From Lysobacter sp. KIS68-7 (GTDB lineage: Bacteria > Pseudomonadota > Gammaproteobacteria > Xanthomonadales > Xanthomonadaceae), in the NCBI RefSeq assembly GCF_021284745.1, contig NZ_CP089925.1, positions 3,037,001-3,101,000 on the forward strand: a DNA stretch of 64,000 bases, read 5' to 3'. A program made the translations under genes and the position numbers. This document shows, one piece after another, positions 16,977 through 27,722 of this stretch (positions are counted from its first letter, which is position 1; every line of letters begins with the position of its first letter). Below the pieces are notes generated by a model. It saw only the letters and a list, made by a program, of their open reading frames with translations, did no database searches and was not told where the DNA came from.

Positions 16977-17621
16977 ATGCGTATTCGCAGCACCCCAGTA
17001 CTGACCCGTCTCGCCCTTGCCACCGCCCTCGTGATCGCGCCGCTCGCGGCGTTCGCGCAATCTCCCTCCCACACTTTCGAAGCCACCGGCGGCTTCGCGT
17101 TCCTCGAGGGCAACGGCGAGCCGTTGCTCGGCCTGGGACAGGGCCTGTCGCACGACAACGACGACAGCGCATTCACTGCTTCGTTTGCCTGGAACCTCAA
17201 CGCCGCCTGGGCGCTGGAGGCCTGGATGACCTGGCCTTCGCAGCGCAACATCCGCGTGGACGGCGGCGCGGACGTCGCCAGCTACGACGTGCGTCCGGTG
17301 ATGGTGTCGGTGCAGCACCGCTTCCCGACGATGGCGCAGCGCTATCGCCCGTTCGTCGGCATCGGCTGGCAGTGGACCCGCGTGTCGAACGAATCGCTCG
17401 CGCCGGGGTATGCGGAGTTGGCGCCGCTGCAGATGCACGGCGACGACGGCATCGCGGCGGTCGCGGGCCTGGACGTCGACCTCGGCAAGAACTGGTTCGT
17501 GCGTGGCGACATCCGTTACCTGGATTCGTCGCTGACCACCGCCACGGGCGCCTCGACGATCCTGGAACGCAACAGCGCCAACACGATGGCCTACGGCGCG
17601 AGCATCGGCGTCCGGTTCTGA
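16977..17621 (+). CDS. OmpW-type outer-membrane beta-barrel protein
   Basis: A 214-residue protein with a Sec signal peptide (MRIRSTPVLTRLALATALV to about residue 28, cleaved after AFA) and alternating beta strands that end in the Phe-final C-terminal strand (GASIGVRF), as required for BamA insertion. It matches the eight-stranded OmpW/opacity-like family; WTRVSNESLAPGYAELAP resembles an extracellular loop. These proteins form narrow channels for small hydrophobic molecules and respond to stress. Start at 16977, since the upstream ATG at 16965 would precede the signal peptide. A terminator follows directly. Confidence 0.8.
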   Translation: MRIRSTPVLTRLALATALVIAPLAAFAQSPSHTFEATGGFAFLEGNGEPLLGLGQGLSHDNDDSAFTASFAWNLNAAWALEAWMTWPSQRNIRVDGGADVASYDVRPVMVSVQHRFPTMAQRYRPFVGIGWQWTRVSNESLAPGYAELAPLQMHGDDGIAAVAGLDVDLGKNWFVRGDIRYLDSSLTTATGASTILERNSANTMAYGASIGVRF

Positions 17622-17638
17622 GGCAGCGCGTTTTCCCG

Positions 17639-17667
17639 ACGGCGGGCAAGGATGCCCGCCGTTTTCA
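17639..17667 (+). terminator. Terminator between ompW and dapE
   Basis: ACGGCGGGCA-AGGA-TGCCCGCCGT followed by TTTC on the plus strand, with AAAA on the other side. It lies between the convergent ompW and dapE ends and can serve both. Confidence 0.88.
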
Positions 17668-17668
17668 T

Positions 17669-18796
17669 TTACGCCAACAGGCGCCGCATCAAATCGAAGT
17701 AAAGATCGGGCAGCGCCTCGAGGTCCGCGATGCGCACGTGCTCGTCCACCTTGTGGATGCTCGCGTTGACCGGCCCGATCTCCACGCACTGCGCCCCGAG
17801 CGGCGCGATGAAGCGCGCATCCGAGGTTCCACCGCCCGTGCTTTCTTCGGGCATCGCGCCCGCGACCGCTGCCAGCGTTGCACGCGCCGCTTCGCGCAGC
17901 GGGCCTTCGGGCGTATGGAAGGGCTCGCCGCCGCGATGCCAATGCACGACGTAATCGAGCGCGTGCGCTTCGAACACCATCTCGCACTCGCGCTCGAGTT
18001 CCGGCGCCGTCCAGTGCGGGTTGAAGCGCAGGTTGAACAGCACCTGCATGTCGCCCGGGATCACGTTGTTCGCGCCCGTGCCGGCATGGACGTTGCTGAT
18101 CTGCAGGCTGGTGGGCGGGAAGGTTTCGAAACCCTCGTCCCAGCGGCGCGCGACCAGCTCAGTCAGCGCCGGCAGTGCCTGGTGGATCGGATTGCGGGCT
18201 TTCTCGGGATACGCCACGTGCCCTTGCACGCCACGCACGGTCATCGTCGCCGAGAGCGTGCCGCGACGCCCGACGCGCAGCAGGTCGCCGAGCTTCGCCT
18301 TCGACGAGGGTTCGCCGGTGATGCACCAGTCGATGCGCTGCCCGCGTTCGCGGAATAGGTCGGCGACCTTGCGCACGCCGTCGATCGCATCGCCTTCTTC
18401 ATCGGAGGTCACCAGCATCGCAACGGTGCCGCGATGCGCGGGATGTTCGGCGACGAAGCGTTCGAGCGCGATCGTGAACGCCGCGACGCTGCCCTTCATG
18501 TCGGCGGCGCCCCGGCCGAACAGCACGCCATCGCGCTCGGTCGGCACGAACGGATCGCTGCTCCACGCCTCGCGCGGACCGGGCGGCACGACGTCGGTGT
18601 GGCCGAGGAAGACCAGCACGGGGCCGTCGCTGCCGTGCGTCGCCCACAGGTTGTCGACCTCGCCGAACCGCAGCGACTCGCAGGCGAAGCCCGCGCGCGC
18701 GAGGCGCCCGGCCAGCATCGGCTGGCAACCCGCATCGTCGGGCGTGATCGAGGGACGCTCGATCAGGGCTTTGGTCAGCGCGAGGACATCGCTCAC
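17669..18796 (-). CDS. dapE: Succinyl-diaminopimelate desuccinylase
   Basis: A 375-residue M20-family zinc peptidase that hydrolyses N-succinyl-LL-2,6-diaminopimelate in lysine and cell-wall DAP synthesis. The metal ligands are in [19 protein letters not shown] and [14 protein letters not shown] and the C-terminal GGGTSDARF are conserved. The real start is GTG at 18796, overlapping the preceding gene by GTGA; the reading frame stays open far upstream but there it only shadows other genes. It is the last gene of the map-glnD-dapD-arsC-like-dapE operon and shares the pathway with dapD. Confidence 0.96.
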   Translation of the reverse strand: MSDVLALTKALIERPSITPDDAGCQPMLAGRLARAGFACESLRFGEVDNLWATHGSDGPVLVFLGHTDVVPPGPREAWSSDPFVPTERDGVLFGRGAADMKGSVAAFTIALERFVAEHPAHRGTVAMLVTSDEEGDAIDGVRKVADLFRERGQRIDWCITGEPSSKAKLGDLLRVGRRGTLSATMTVRGVQGHVAYPEKARNPIHQALPALTELVARRWDEGFETFPPTSLQISNVHAGTGANNVIPGDMQVLFNLRFNPHWTAPELERECEMVFEAHALDYVVHWHRGGEPFHTPEGPLREAARATLAAVAGAMPEESTGGGTSDARFIAPLGAQCVEIGPVNASIHKVDEHVRIADLEALPDLYFDLMRRLLA

Positions 18797-19152
18797 TTGG
18801 GCACTCCGAACCGTGTCTTGAATCCGTTGTCGCTGAAGCCCTGCGTCACCGAGCCATCGTCCATCACCACCACCGGACGACGGATCAGTTGCGGATATTC
18901 CTTCAACAGCAACTGCCACTCCGCATCGCTGCCCGGCGTCTTGCGCGTCGGCGGCAACTGCCGCCACGTGGTCGAGGACTTGTTGATCAAGGCGTCCCAG
19001 CCGCCGGCCTGCTTCGCCCAGTCGGCGAGCGTCGCGGCGGGTTGGCGCTGGTCGCGGTAATCGACGAACGCGTGTTCGACGCCGAAACGCTGCAGCCAGT
19101 TGCGGGCCTTCTTGCAGGTGTCGCAGTTGGACAAGCCGTAGAGGGTCGTCAT
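18793..19152 (-). CDS. ArsC/Spx-like thioredoxin-fold protein (YffB type)
   Basis: A 119-residue protein of the ArsC-related YffB/Spx group. It has a CxxC motif at Cys10-Asp-Thr-Cys13 ([11 protein letters not shown]) in the N-terminal thioredoxin fold, FVDYRDQ in the middle and [11 protein letters not shown] near the C-terminus. Spx-type proteins in gammaproteobacteria are redox-linked but not established arsenate reductases, and the lone operon position between dapD and dapE is common in this family. The function is unclear; it is not a dedicated arsenic gene, since no arsenic partner lies nearby. Confidence 0.85.
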   Translation of the reverse strand: MTTLYGLSNCDTCKKARNWLQRFGVEHAFVDYRDQRQPAATLADWAKQAGGWDALINKSSTTWRQLPPTRKTPGSDAEWQLLLKEYPQLIRRPVVVMDDGSVTQGFSDNGFKTRFGVPK

Positions 19153-19155
19153 CGC

Positions 19156-20043
19156 TTACCCGCGAAGGAGTTCGTTGATCGAAGTCTTGGAACGCGTCTT
19201 CGCATCCACCTGCTTCACGATCACCGCGCAGTACAACGAATGCGTGCCGTCGGCCGACGGCAGCGACCCCGACACGACCACCGACCCGGGCGGCACGTAG
19301 CCGTAGCTGATCTCCTTCGTCGCGCGGTTGTAGATGCGCGTGCTCTGGCCGAGGAACACGCCCATGCCGATCACGCTGTGGTGGCCGACGACGACGCCTT
19401 CCACCACTTCCGAACGCGCACCGATGAAGCAATGATCCTCGATGATCGTCGGCGAGGCCTGCAGCGGTTCCAGCACGCCGCCGATGCCCGCGCCGCCGGA
19501 GATGTGGCAGTGCTTGCCGACCTGCGCGCACGACCCCACCGTCGCCCAGGTGTCGACCATGGTGCCGGCACCGACGTACGCCCCGATGTTGACGAAGCTC
19601 GGCATCAGCACCACGTCCTTGCCCAGGTAGGTGCCGCGGCGCACGACCGTGCCCGGCACCACGCGCACGCCGAGCTTGCGGAACTGCGACTCGCCGAAGC
19701 CTGTGAAGCGCAGCGGGACCTTGTCCCAGAACGGCGCCGGCTCGCCTTCCATCAGCTGCATGTCGCGGATGCGGAAATACAGCAGCACCGCCTTCTTCAA
19801 CCATTCGTTGACCTGCCAGCCGCCCTTGCCGTCCGGTTCGGCCACGCGGAACTCGCCGCTTTCCAGTCCTTCGATCACGCGCTCGACCGACGGGCGCGTC
19901 GCCCACTCGATCTCTTCGGGCGTGAGCATCGTGCGGCGCTCCCAGGCGCTGTCGATGTGGAACTTCAGTTCTTCGACGCTGAGCCCCGGGGTTTCCTGCG
20001 GCGCGGTGGTCGTCTTCTTCGTGGTCTTGCGGGCGGGGCTCAT
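19156..20043 (-). CDS. dapD: Tetrahydrodipicolinate N-succinyltransferase
   Basis: A 295-residue left-handed beta-helix acyltransferase that succinylates tetrahydrodipicolinate using succinyl-CoA. Hexapeptide repeats fill the second half ([20 protein letters not shown] and following). A Lys/Thr-rich N-terminal extension ([14 protein letters not shown]) precedes the family-typical helix, so this protein is about 20 residues longer than E. coli DapD. The start at 20043 overlaps glnD by ATGA. It works with DapE at the end of the same operon. Confidence 0.96.
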   Translation of the reverse strand: MSPARKTTKKTTTAPQETPGLSVEELKFHIDSAWERRTMLTPEEIEWATRPSVERVIEGLESGEFRVAEPDGKGGWQVNEWLKKAVLLYFRIRDMQLMEGEPAPFWDKVPLRFTGFGESQFRKLGVRVVPGTVVRRGTYLGKDVVLMPSFVNIGAYVGAGTMVDTWATVGSCAQVGKHCHISGGAGIGGVLEPLQASPTIIEDHCFIGARSEVVEGVVVGHHSVIGMGVFLGQSTRIYNRATKEISYGYVPPGSVVVSGSLPSADGTHSLYCAVIVKQVDAKTRSKTSINELLRG

Positions 20044-22685
20044 CGTGCGTCTCCTTCGAACAGGGTTTGCAGCGCTGCGCGCAAGGCGTCGCGGCGCGTG
20101 TCGTCGAGCGGCTGGTCGCGCTCGTCGGTGAGTTGGAATACGTCTTCGGCGCGCGCACCGAAGGTCGCGATGCGCGCATCGTGCACGCGCAGGCGTTGCA
20201 TGCGGAAGACCTGGGTGACGTCCGCCAGCAATCCGGGACGGTCGGTGCACACCAGGCTCACGAGCGTGCGGTGGCCGTCGGCGCTGTCGGAGAACGCCAC
20301 CTGCGGTGCGATGCGGAAATGGCGCAGGTGCCGCGGCTGGTTGCGGCGCACCGGCTTGATCGTGTCGAGGTCCTCGGCCGCGAGCGCGGTGGCGAGGCGA
20401 CGCTCGACATCGTCCGCGGACACGGTGCGTTGCCCTTCGGCGGGCAGCACTTCGAAGGTATCGAAGACGTGGCCGGCGGGACCGTCGAACAGGCGCGCCT
20501 GCTGAATGGCGAGGCCGGCGCGGTCGAGCGTGGCGACGATCGCAGCAAACAGGCCGTCGCGATCCGGCGAATGCACGAACACTTCGAGCGCACCGATGCG
20601 CGCGGCGCCCTTGGCATTCAGGGTGCGCGCACTCACGCGCACGCGGCCCGGCGTTGCATGGCGAATCACGGTGGCCTGCCACGCCACCTGGTCGGTCCGC
20701 GCGCGCAGGAAGGTCTCATCCGGCATGCGGGCGAACAGCCCATCGGCTTCCGTCTCGGCGATGCCGAACTGCGCGAGTTGCGTGCGCGCGTCGGCACGCG
20801 CTTCGGCGATGCGGTCCGCCGCGGCGACCGGATGCTCGAGCCCGCGGCGCAACGCCAGGCGCGTCGCGGTATGCAAATCCGCGAGCAACCGGTCCTTCCA
20901 CGCATTCCACAACTTGGGCGAAGTGCCCGCGATGTCGGCGCAGGTCAGCAGGTAGAGCAGGTCCAGGCGTTCGCGATCGGCAACCTCGCGTGCGAAACGA
21001 TGGATCACATCCGGATCGGCGATGTCCTGCTTCTGCGCGGTCACCGACATCAGCAGATGCTTGCGCACGAGCCAGGCAACCAGCTCGGTGTCGGCCTCGC
21101 TCATTCCATGCGCGACGCCGAATTCGCGCGCATCCACGGCGCCGAGCTCCGAATGATCGCCGCCCCTGCCCTTCGCGATGTCGTGGAAGAGGCCGGCGAG
21201 CAGCAGCAGTTCCGGCTTGCGCAGGCGCGGGTATACCTCGTGCGCCATCGCGAAGCGTTCGTCCGGCTGCCCGCTCGCGAAAGAAGCGATGTTGCGCAGC
21301 ACGGCCAGCGTGTGCTGGTCGACGGTGAAGACATGGAACAGGTCGAACTGCATGCGCCCGGACACCGCAGCGAAGGCCGGGAGCCAGCGCGACAACACAC
21401 CCAGCCGCGCCATGCGCGCGACGGTCTCCACCGCCTGCGGACCGCGCAGCAAGGCGAGGAAGCGCTTGCGCAGCGGCATCGATGCATCGGTGTACGCGGG
21501 AATTGTCGGGAGGGCTTCGGCCAACGCGCGCGCCGTGCGCGAATGCAGGCCGCGGATGCGGGGGTTGGCCGCCCAGGTGGCGAACAGTTCGAAGATGGAT
21601 TGCGTATCGCCCGCAGGCCAGGCTTCGTCGCGCGCGGCGAGGTAACCGCGGCGCAGTTCGAAGGCGTCGTCGATCGGCTCCGGCGCGGTCTCGCCTTCGA
21701 GCTGTTCTTCGAAACGCTGCAGCAGGCGGTCGTTGATGCGCAGCACCACCGCGGCGCTGCGGTAGAAGCCCTGCATCATCTGCTCGACCGCGAGATTGTC
21801 CGCGGTGTCCACGTGGCCCAGGCGCGCGGCGAGCGTCTTCTGGTGGTCGAAGCGCAGGCGTTCTTCGCGGCGATTGGCGACCAGGTGCAGGCCGAAACGC
21901 AGGCGTGCAAGGGCGCGGCGTTCGCGTTCGAGCGTGGCGTATTCGTCGGCGCCGAGCTGGCCGACCGCGATCAGGCCCTGCGGATCGCGCGCGCCGAGCA
22001 CGCGCAGCGCCATCCAGCGCAGCGTCTGGATGTCGCGCAGGCCGCCGGGGCCTTCCTTGAGGTTGGGTTCGAGGTTGTCCGACGTGTCGCCGAAGCGCGC
22101 GTGGCGCACGCGCTGTTCTTCGCGCTTCGCGCGGAAGTACTCGCGCGGCGGCCAGACGTGGCGGATGTCGATTGATTTCAGCAGCGTGCGCAGGTCGTGT
22201 TCGTCGGCGACGAGCGGGCGCGCCTCGGACAGTGCGGTGAGCACGGTGATGTCGTCGGCCGCGGCAGCGGTAGATTCCTCCGCCGAGCGCACGGCATGGC
22301 CCACCGGCAGGCCGGCGTCCCACAGCAATGCGAAGAAGCGCGCGAGCGCGTCCTGGAATTGCGCCTGCGCCGGCGCATCGGCGAGCACGAGCAGGTCGAT
22401 GTCCGATTGCGGATACAACTCGCCGCGGCCGTAGCCACCGACGGCGAACAGCGCGAGCGGCGCGTCGCCGGCGATGCAGCGCGACCAGGCATCGCGCACG
22501 AGCGCGTCGACGGCGCGGGTGCGATCGCGCAGGAGGTCGTCGATGTCGGCGCCGCGGTCGAACTTCGCGGCGAGCGTGGCGTCGGCTTCAGCCAGTCGCG
22601 TGCGCGCCCCCGCGGCCCAGGCCGCAGCGTCGGGAGCGGCATCCACCGGCGGAACGGCCGCCGGCACGGCGGCACGTTCGGTCAT
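20040..22685 (-). CDS. glnD: Bifunctional uridylyltransferase/uridylyl-removing enzyme GlnD
   Basis: An 881-residue nitrogen sensor that adds or removes UMP on PII proteins in response to glutamine. The nucleotidyltransferase domain has [20 protein letters not shown] (residues ~81-100). The HD phosphohydrolase domain shows [18 protein letters not shown], and two ACT domains at the C-terminus bind glutamine, the last containing [17 protein letters not shown]. Start at 22685 (MTERAAV), an ATGA overlap with map. A Pro/Ala-rich N-terminal 20 residues precede the catalytic fold. Operon coupling to map, dapD and dapE links nitrogen state with lysine-pathway genes. Confidence 0.96.
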   Translation of the reverse strand: MTERAAVPAAVPPVDAAPDAAAWAAGARTRLAEADATLAAKFDRGADIDDLLRDRTRAVDALVRDAWSRCIAGDAPLALFAVGGYGRGELYPQSDIDLLVLADAPAQAQFQDALARFFALLWDAGLPVGHAVRSAEESTAAAADDITVLTALSEARPLVADEHDLRTLLKSIDIRHVWPPREYFRAKREEQRVRHARFGDTSDNLEPNLKEGPGGLRDIQTLRWMALRVLGARDPQGLIAVGQLGADEYATLERERRALARLRFGLHLVANRREERLRFDHQKTLAARLGHVDTADNLAVEQMMQGFYRSAAVVLRINDRLLQRFEEQLEGETAPEPIDDAFELRRGYLAARDEAWPAGDTQSIFELFATWAANPRIRGLHSRTARALAEALPTIPAYTDASMPLRKRFLALLRGPQAVETVARMARLGVLSRWLPAFAAVSGRMQFDLFHVFTVDQHTLAVLRNIASFASGQPDERFAMAHEVYPRLRKPELLLLAGLFHDIAKGRGGDHSELGAVDAREFGVAHGMSEADTELVAWLVRKHLLMSVTAQKQDIADPDVIHRFAREVADRERLDLLYLLTCADIAGTSPKLWNAWKDRLLADLHTATRLALRRGLEHPVAAADRIAEARADARTQLAQFGIAETEADGLFARMPDETFLRARTDQVAWQATVIRHATPGRVRVSARTLNAKGAARIGALEVFVHSPDRDGLFAAIVATLDRAGLAIQQARLFDGPAGHVFDTFEVLPAEGQRTVSADDVERRLATALAAEDLDTIKPVRRNQPRHLRHFRIAPQVAFSDSADGHRTLVSLVCTDRPGLLADVTQVFRMQRLRVHDARIATFGARAEDVFQLTDERDQPLDDTRRDALRAALQTLFEGDAR

Positions 22686-23458
22686 AGGTCGTTGTCGTCC
22701 CCGGGGACGCGGGTGAGGATCTCGACGCCGTCGTCGGTCACCACGACGGTGTGCTCCCACTGCGCGGACAACTTGCGGTCCTTGGTCACCACGGTCCAGC
22801 CGTCGGGCAGCAGCTTGGTGTGCCGGGTGCCCTCGTTGATCATCGGCTCGATCGTGAAGGTCATGCCCTTCTTGAGCACCAGGCCCTCGCCGGGGCGGCC
22901 GTAATGCAGCACCTGCGGATCCTCGTGGTAGACCTCGCCGATGCCGTGGCCGCAGTACTCGCGGACGACGGTGAAGCGCTCGCCCTCGGCCAGTTGCTGG
23001 ATGGCATGGCCGACGTCGCCCAGGGTCGCGCCCGGCTTCACGGTGCGGATGCCTCGGAACATGGCCTCGCGCGTGGTCTCCACCAAGCGCCGCGCCATCA
23101 CCGACGGGCTGCCCACGTAGTACATGCGGGAGGTGTCCCCGTGCCAGCCGTCCTTGATGACGGTGACGTCGATGTTGACGATGTCGCCGTCCTTCAGGAC
23201 CTTGGCCTCGCTCGGGATGCCGTGGCAGATGACGTTGTTGACCGACGTGCAGACGGTCGCCGGGAAGCCCCGGTAACCGACGTTGGCCGGGATGGCCTGC
23301 TGCACGTTGACGATGTGGTCGTGGCAGATGCGGTCCAGTTCGGCGGTGGTCACGCCCGGCTTCACATGGGGCGCCACGACCTGGAGGACCTCGGCCGCCA
23401 AGCGGCCGGCGACGCGCATCTTCTCGATGTCCGCGGGGGTTTTGATGGTGATCGACAT
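22682..23458 (-). CDS. map: Methionine aminopeptidase, type I
   Basis: A 258-residue enzyme that removes N-terminal Met from nascent proteins. The metal-binding residues of the pita-bread fold are all present: NIDVTV and HGDTSR (two Asp), [12 protein letters not shown] (His), FTIEPM (Glu) and AQWEHTVVV (Glu). It is the first gene of the minus-strand operon, overlapping glnD by ATGA. No Shine-Dalgarno precedes the ATG. Instead, a GATAAT box lies six to eleven bases upstream, so the mRNA may be leaderless. It is transcribed away from rpsB. Confidence 0.97.
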   Translation of the reverse strand: MSITIKTPADIEKMRVAGRLAAEVLQVVAPHVKPGVTTAELDRICHDHIVNVQQAIPANVGYRGFPATVCTSVNNVICHGIPSEAKVLKDGDIVNIDVTVIKDGWHGDTSRMYYVGSPSVMARRLVETTREAMFRGIRTVKPGATLGDVGHAIQQLAEGERFTVVREYCGHGIGEVYHEDPQVLHYGRPGEGLVLKKGMTFTIEPMINEGTRHTKLLPDGWTVVTKDRKLSAQWEHTVVVTDDGVEILTRVPGDDNDL

Positions 23459-23463
23459 GCGGG

Positions 23464-23469
23464 GATTAT
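23464..23469 (-). promoter_or_regulatory. map -10 box, possible leaderless transcript
   Basis: On the minus strand GATAAT ends five bases before the ATG, so transcription would begin at or next to the start codon. No good -35 box is seen. Confidence 0.4.
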
Positions 23470-23486
23470 CGCCCGAGCCTGTGTGT

Positions 23487-23515
23487 TTGCCGTAACCCGT
23501 TGGTCCGGCTACAAT
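23487..23515 (+). promoter_or_regulatory. rpsB sigma-70 promoter
   Basis: TTGCCG (23487-23492) and TACAAT (23510-23515) with an exact 17-base spacer. The start point would be near 23522, giving a ~190-base leader before rpsB. Confidence 0.8.
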
Positions 23516-23521
23516 TCCGCC

Positions 23522-23712
23522 GCTTCCCGGGGGACCTTTCCCGCCTGGAGCCGCCCACGACGGGCGTCACCGTCGAATCCACACCCGTCGCAACAACCCG
23601 CTCCGGGGTGCCTCGCAAGAGGTTCGGAGGCGGAAGCGACGGGGAGGCCCAACCCCGGAACCATTGCCCGCCACACAGATTGGCGGCCGGTTCCCTGTCA
23701 GGAGTTTTCGTA
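23522..23712 (+). ncRNA. rpsB 5' leader, candidate S2 autoregulatory RNA
   Basis: About 190 untranslated bases, rich in short G/C helices, end at the AGGAG ribosome binding site. In E. coli the rpsB leader is where protein S2 represses its own operon, and such leaders occur in other gammaproteobacteria. The position and length here fit that role. The structure has not been computed, so pairing is inferred. Confidence 0.5.
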
Positions 23713-24528
23713 ATGCCCCAGATCACCATGCGCCAGATGCTGGAAGCCGGCGTGCACTTCGGCCACCAGACCCGTTACTGGAACCCCAAGATGGGTCCGT
23801 ACATCTTCGGCGCCCGCGGCAAGATCCACATCATCAACCTCGAGAAGACGATGCCGCTCTTCTCGGACGCGATGAACTTCATCTCGGCGATCGCGCAGAA
23901 GCGCGGCACCATCCTGTTCGTCGGCACCAAGCGCTCGGCGCGCGAAGCGATCAAGGAAGAAGCCACCCGCTGCGGCATGCCGTACATGACCCAGCGCTGG
24001 CTGGGCGGCACGCTCACCAACTTCCGCACCGTCAAGCAGTCGGTGCAGCGCCTGAAGGAACTGGAAGCCGGCGAAACCGACGGCACGTTCCAGAAGCTGG
24101 TCAAGCATGAAGTGCTCGGCCTGCGCCGCGAGCGCGACAAGCTCGAAGCCTCGCTCGGCGGCATCAAGGACATGAACCGCCTGCCCGACGCGCTGTTCGT
24201 GATCGACATCGGCCACGAAGACATCGCGGTCAAGGAAGCCAAGAAGCTCGGCATCCCGGTCATCGCGGTCGTCGACACCAACTACGATCCGGCCCTGGTC
24301 GACTACGCCATCCCGGGTAACGACGACGCCATCCGCGCCGTGCAGCTGTACGCCCGCGCCGCGGCCGACGCCGTGCTCGAAGGCAAGGCTGCCGCTCCGT
24401 CGGCCGCCAACGTCCGCGAGGAAGACTTCGCCGAAGCCGCTGCCGGCGAAGGCGAAGAGAAGAAGGGCCCGCGTCGCGCCCCGGCCAAGAAGGCCCCGCC
24501 GCGCAAGCCGTCGGCCAAGGCCGAGTAA
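23713..24528 (+). CDS. rpsB: 30S ribosomal protein S2
   Basis: A 271-residue S2 with the conserved [19 protein letters not shown] start, [19 protein letters not shown] and [14 protein letters not shown] segments. It binds the 30S head-body junction and supports binding of S1. The ATG at 23713 has AGGAG at good spacing; an in-frame extension upstream is leader sequence and not part of the protein. The C-terminus is a Lys/Arg/Ala-rich tail (about 240-271), longer than in E. coli. It is co-transcribed with tsf. Confidence 0.98.
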   Translation: MPQITMRQMLEAGVHFGHQTRYWNPKMGPYIFGARGKIHIINLEKTMPLFSDAMNFISAIAQKRGTILFVGTKRSAREAIKEEATRCGMPYMTQRWLGGTLTNFRTVKQSVQRLKELEAGETDGTFQKLVKHEVLGLRRERDKLEASLGGIKDMNRLPDALFVIDIGHEDIAVKEAKKLGIPVIAVVDTNYDPALVDYAIPGNDDAIRAVQLYARAAADAVLEGKAAAPSAANVREEDFAEAAAGEGEEKKGPRRAPAKKAPPRKPSAKAE

Positions 24529-24551
24529 TTCCATCCGCACTGTCGGATGAG

Positions 24552-24579
24552 GATCGGGTGCCGCGCGCGGCGCCCGATC
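24552..24579 (+). other. Strong hairpin between rpsB and tsf
   Basis: GATCGGG and CCCGATC form the outer arms of a G/C-rich stem-loop (24552-24579), after a smaller one just upstream. No T run follows directly, so it may be an RNA-processing or partial attenuation site that sets the S2:EF-Ts ratio. Confidence 0.5.
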
Positions 24580-24611
24580 ACCCACTCGTTTCAATTTTCC
24601 GAGGTACCCCC

Positions 24612-25490
<879 letters not shown>

Positions 25491-25516
25491 TCGCCCGGTA
25501 GTCATCCTGCTCCACG

Positions 25517-25546
25517 AGAAACCCGCGGGAAACCGCGGGTTTTTTG
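25517..25546 (+). terminator. rpsB-tsf operon terminator
   Basis: AACCCGCGG-GAAA-CCGCGGGTT followed by TTTT. It lies eight bases before the end of the convergent lysR gene. Confidence 0.95.
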
Positions 25547-25553
25547 TTGCCCG

Positions 25554-26438
25554 TCAATCGAGCGCGATGTGTCGTGCGAGATGTTGCGCGACGGTGGCGA
25601 TCCGCCGCAGGTGGCGCGATTCGGGATGCGTGAGCAACCACAGTTGCGTGCGCGCATCGGTCAGTGGATCGCTCAACGCGATCAGTTCCTCGCGGCCGCG
25701 CGCGAGGAACAAGGGCAACACGCCCACGCCCAGCCCCGCCGCCACCGCTTCGCACACCGACAGGATGCTGTTGACCTGGTAGCGCGGCACCACGTGCGGA
25801 TGGTGGCGCTTGCGCCACACCACGCTCGGATGTTGCGGCAAGGCGTCGTCCGGTGCGATCCACGGCGCCGTCGCGGGATCCGCATGCAACGCGTGCCGGC
25901 CCTTGCCGCGCGCGGAGAACAAGGCGACCTCGATCGTGCCGAGCGGTTTGCCGACGACATGGTCCGGCGGCTTCGCGGTCGCGCGCAATGCGATGTCGGC
26001 GTCGCGCTTGGTCAGGCTCGCGAGTTCGTTGCTCGCGGCGAGTTCGAACTGCAGCAACGGATGTTCCGTGGACAGCGAACGCAAGGCCGGCAACAACAAT
26101 CCGTGCAACAAGGTGTCGGTGGTGCTGATGCGCACCGTGCCGGAGACCGCTTCCCCGGGCGATTGCGCGATGCCGCGCGCGGCATCCAGCTCGGCCTCGA
26201 TGCGCTCGGCGTGGCGCGCCAGCTGCGCGCCCAGTTCGGTCGACACGTAGCCCGCGCGGGTGCGTTCGAACAGCCGCTGGTGGACGCCCTTCTCGATGCG
26301 CTGCAGCGCGCGGAACACCGTGGAACTGTCGACGGCCAGCAGTTCGCCCGCCGCGGCGAGCGTGCCGCGCCGCGCCAGGGCGAGGACGACGGCGAGATCC
26401 GCAGGCGACAGATCGTATTGCGTGGATGCAATGGCCAT
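25554..26438 (-). CDS. LysR-family transcriptional regulator
   Basis: A 294-residue LysR-type regulator. An N-terminal winged helix-turn-helix (about 10-65) contains [20 protein letters not shown]. The C-terminal periplasmic-binding-type effector domain begins near residue 90 ([14 protein letters not shown]). The start at 26438 is preferred over a GTG 12 bases upstream because GGAA stands at better spacing. It is divergent from the doxX gene 74 bases away, a common LysR arrangement in which the regulator acts on its neighbour. A palindrome with the T-N11-A pattern lies between them. The inducer is unknown. Confidence 0.9.
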   Translation of the reverse strand: MAIASTQYDLSPADLAVVLALARRGTLAAAGELLAVDSSTVFRALQRIEKGVHQRLFERTRAGYVSTELGAQLARHAERIEAELDAARGIAQSPGEAVSGTVRISTTDTLLHGLLLPALRSLSTEHPLLQFELAASNELASLTKRDADIALRATAKPPDHVVGKPLGTIEVALFSARGKGRHALHADPATAPWIAPDDALPQHPSVVWRKRHHPHVVPRYQVNSILSVCEAVAAGLGVGVLPLFLARGREELIALSDPLTDARTQLWLLTHPESRHLRRIATVAQHLARHIALD

Positions 26439-26457
26439 TTGCGTTTCCACTTATTCC

Positions 26458-26475
26458 GATTGCAGTGGCGCAATC
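26458..26475. promoter_or_regulatory. LysR-type operator candidate (GATTGC-6-GCAATC)
   Basis: A perfect six-base inverted repeat with a six-base spacer lies in the 74-base gap between lysR and doxX. It contains the T-N11-A pattern typical of LysR boxes and is therefore the probable binding site of the LysR protein encoded beside it. Confidence 0.6.
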
Positions 26476-26512
26476 TTAGGCTGTCGGCACACCCATCGCA
26501 AAGGAGGCCGCC

Positions 26513-26959
26513 ATGGCCGCCGTCATCGCTCCCACCCAAGCCGCCGTCCCCGCCGCTTCCGGCCTCGGCCTCGCGCTGCTCCGCACCGCGCTCGCGGCGA
26601 TGTGGATCTCGCACGCGCTGCTCAAGCTGCTGGTCTTCACCCTCCCCGGCACCGCGTTGTTCTTCGAGGCGCATGGCATCCCGGGCGGGCTGGCCTACAT
26701 CGTGTTCCCGCTCGAAATCTTCGGCGGCGTGGCGTTGCTGTTCGGCGTCTATGCACGCCAGGTCGCGCTCGCGCTGATCCCCATCCTGCTCGGCGCCCTC
26801 GCGGTGCACCTGCCCAATGGCTGGGTCTTCACCGCGACCGGCGGTGGCTGGGAATACCCGATGTTCCTGATCGTTGCTTCGCTGGTGCTGTGGCTGTCGG
26901 GCGATGGTGCGTTCGCGCTGCGTCGCAGCGAAGCGTTCGTCCCGAGGGCGATCCGCTAG
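26513..26959 (+). CDS. DoxX-family membrane protein
   Basis: A 148-residue protein with four hydrophobic helices (about 17-36, 40-58, 62-84 and 115-135), like DoxX/DUF417-type inner-membrane proteins. The loop [18 protein letters not shown] is typical. Many members are linked to oxidative-stress or thiol-related functions; the specific role is unknown. A perfect AAGGAGG before the ATG supports the start. The divergent LysR gene and its palindrome suggest it is the regulated target. The pyrH -10 box overlaps its stop codon. Confidence 0.88.
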   Translation: MAAVIAPTQAAVPAASGLGLALLRTALAAMWISHALLKLLVFTLPGTALFFEAHGIPGGLAYIVFPLEIFGGVALLFGVYARQVALALIPILLGALAVHLPNGWVFTATGGGWEYPMFLIVASLVLWLSGDGAFALRRSEAFVPRAIR

Positions 26960-26962
26960 AAT
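26957..26962 (+). promoter_or_regulatory. pyrH -10 box TAGAAT
   Basis: The box overlaps the doxX stop codon (TAG) and lies 32 bases before the pyrH ATG. The -35 region is weak. It suggests pyrH has its own promoter despite following doxX. Confidence 0.45.
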
Positions 26963-26994
26963 CCTCGCCATCCCCAGTACCGCCCGGAGCCCCC

Positions 26995-27717
26995 ATGTCC
27001 CAGCTCGCCGTTCGCCGTGTCCTGCTCAAGCTGTCCGGCGAGGCGTTGATGGGAGACGAGGACTACGGCATCGACCCCAAGGTCATCGGCCGCCTCGCGG
27101 ACGAGGTGATGGAAGCGCGCGAGGCCGGCGTCGAGATCGCGCTGGTGATCGGCGGCGGCAACATCTTCCGCGGCGCGGGCCTGGCCGCCGGCGGCATGGA
27201 CCGGGTCACCGGCGACCAGATGGGCATGCTCGCCACCGTCATCAACGCGCTGGCGATGCAGGACGCGCTGGAAAAGCGCGGCGGCCGCTGCCGCGTGATG
27301 AGCGCGATCAAGATCAACGACGTGTGCGAGGACTACATCCGCCGCCGCGCCGTCCGGCACCTCGAGAAGGGCCGCATCTGCATCTTCGCCGCGGGCGTGG
27401 GCGCGCCGTTCTTCACCACCGATTCGGGCGCCGCGCTGCGCGCGATCGAAATCGGCGCCGACCTGCTGCTCAAGGCGACCAAGGTCGACGGCGTGTACGA
27501 CAAGGATCCGAAGAAGCACAAGGATGCGGTGCGCTTCGATTCGCTGACCTACGACCAGGTGATCTCGCGCGACCTGCAGGTGATGGACACCGCGGCGTTC
27601 GCGCTGGCGCGCGACAGCGACCTGCCGCTGCGCATCTTCGACATGTCGCACCCCGGCGTGCTGCTGCGCATCCTGCGCGGCGAGAACATCGGCACGCTCG
27701 TGAAGGGTCGCGGCTGA
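26995..27717 (+). CDS. pyrH: Uridylate kinase (UMP kinase)
   Basis: A 240-residue bacterial UMP kinase (amino-acid-kinase fold) converting UMP to UDP for RNA and DNA precursors. It has KLSGEALMG (P-site), [25 protein letters not shown], the [14 protein letters not shown] segment and [14 protein letters not shown]. It is normally a hexamer controlled by GTP and UTP. A GGAG binding site precedes the ATG. In this lineage pyrH is usually in the rpsB-tsf-pyrH-frr order; here lysR, doxX and the CDF gene interrupt it. Confidence 0.98.
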   Translation: MSQLAVRRVLLKLSGEALMGDEDYGIDPKVIGRLADEVMEAREAGVEIALVIGGGNIFRGAGLAAGGMDRVTGDQMGMLATVINALAMQDALEKRGGRCRVMSAIKINDVCEDYIRRRAVRHLEKGRICIFAAGVGAPFFTTDSGAALRAIEIGADLLLKATKVDGVYDKDPKKHKDAVRFDSLTYDQVISRDLQVMDTAAFALARDSDLPLRIFDMSHPGVLLRILRGENIGTLVKGRG

Positions 27718-27722
27718 GTCGC

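Noticed and set aside
18797-20179. Upstream extension of the dapE frame into dapD
   Set aside because: dapE begins at the GTG overlapping the ArsC-like stop; the rest is an out-of-frame shadow of dapD and the ArsC-like gene.
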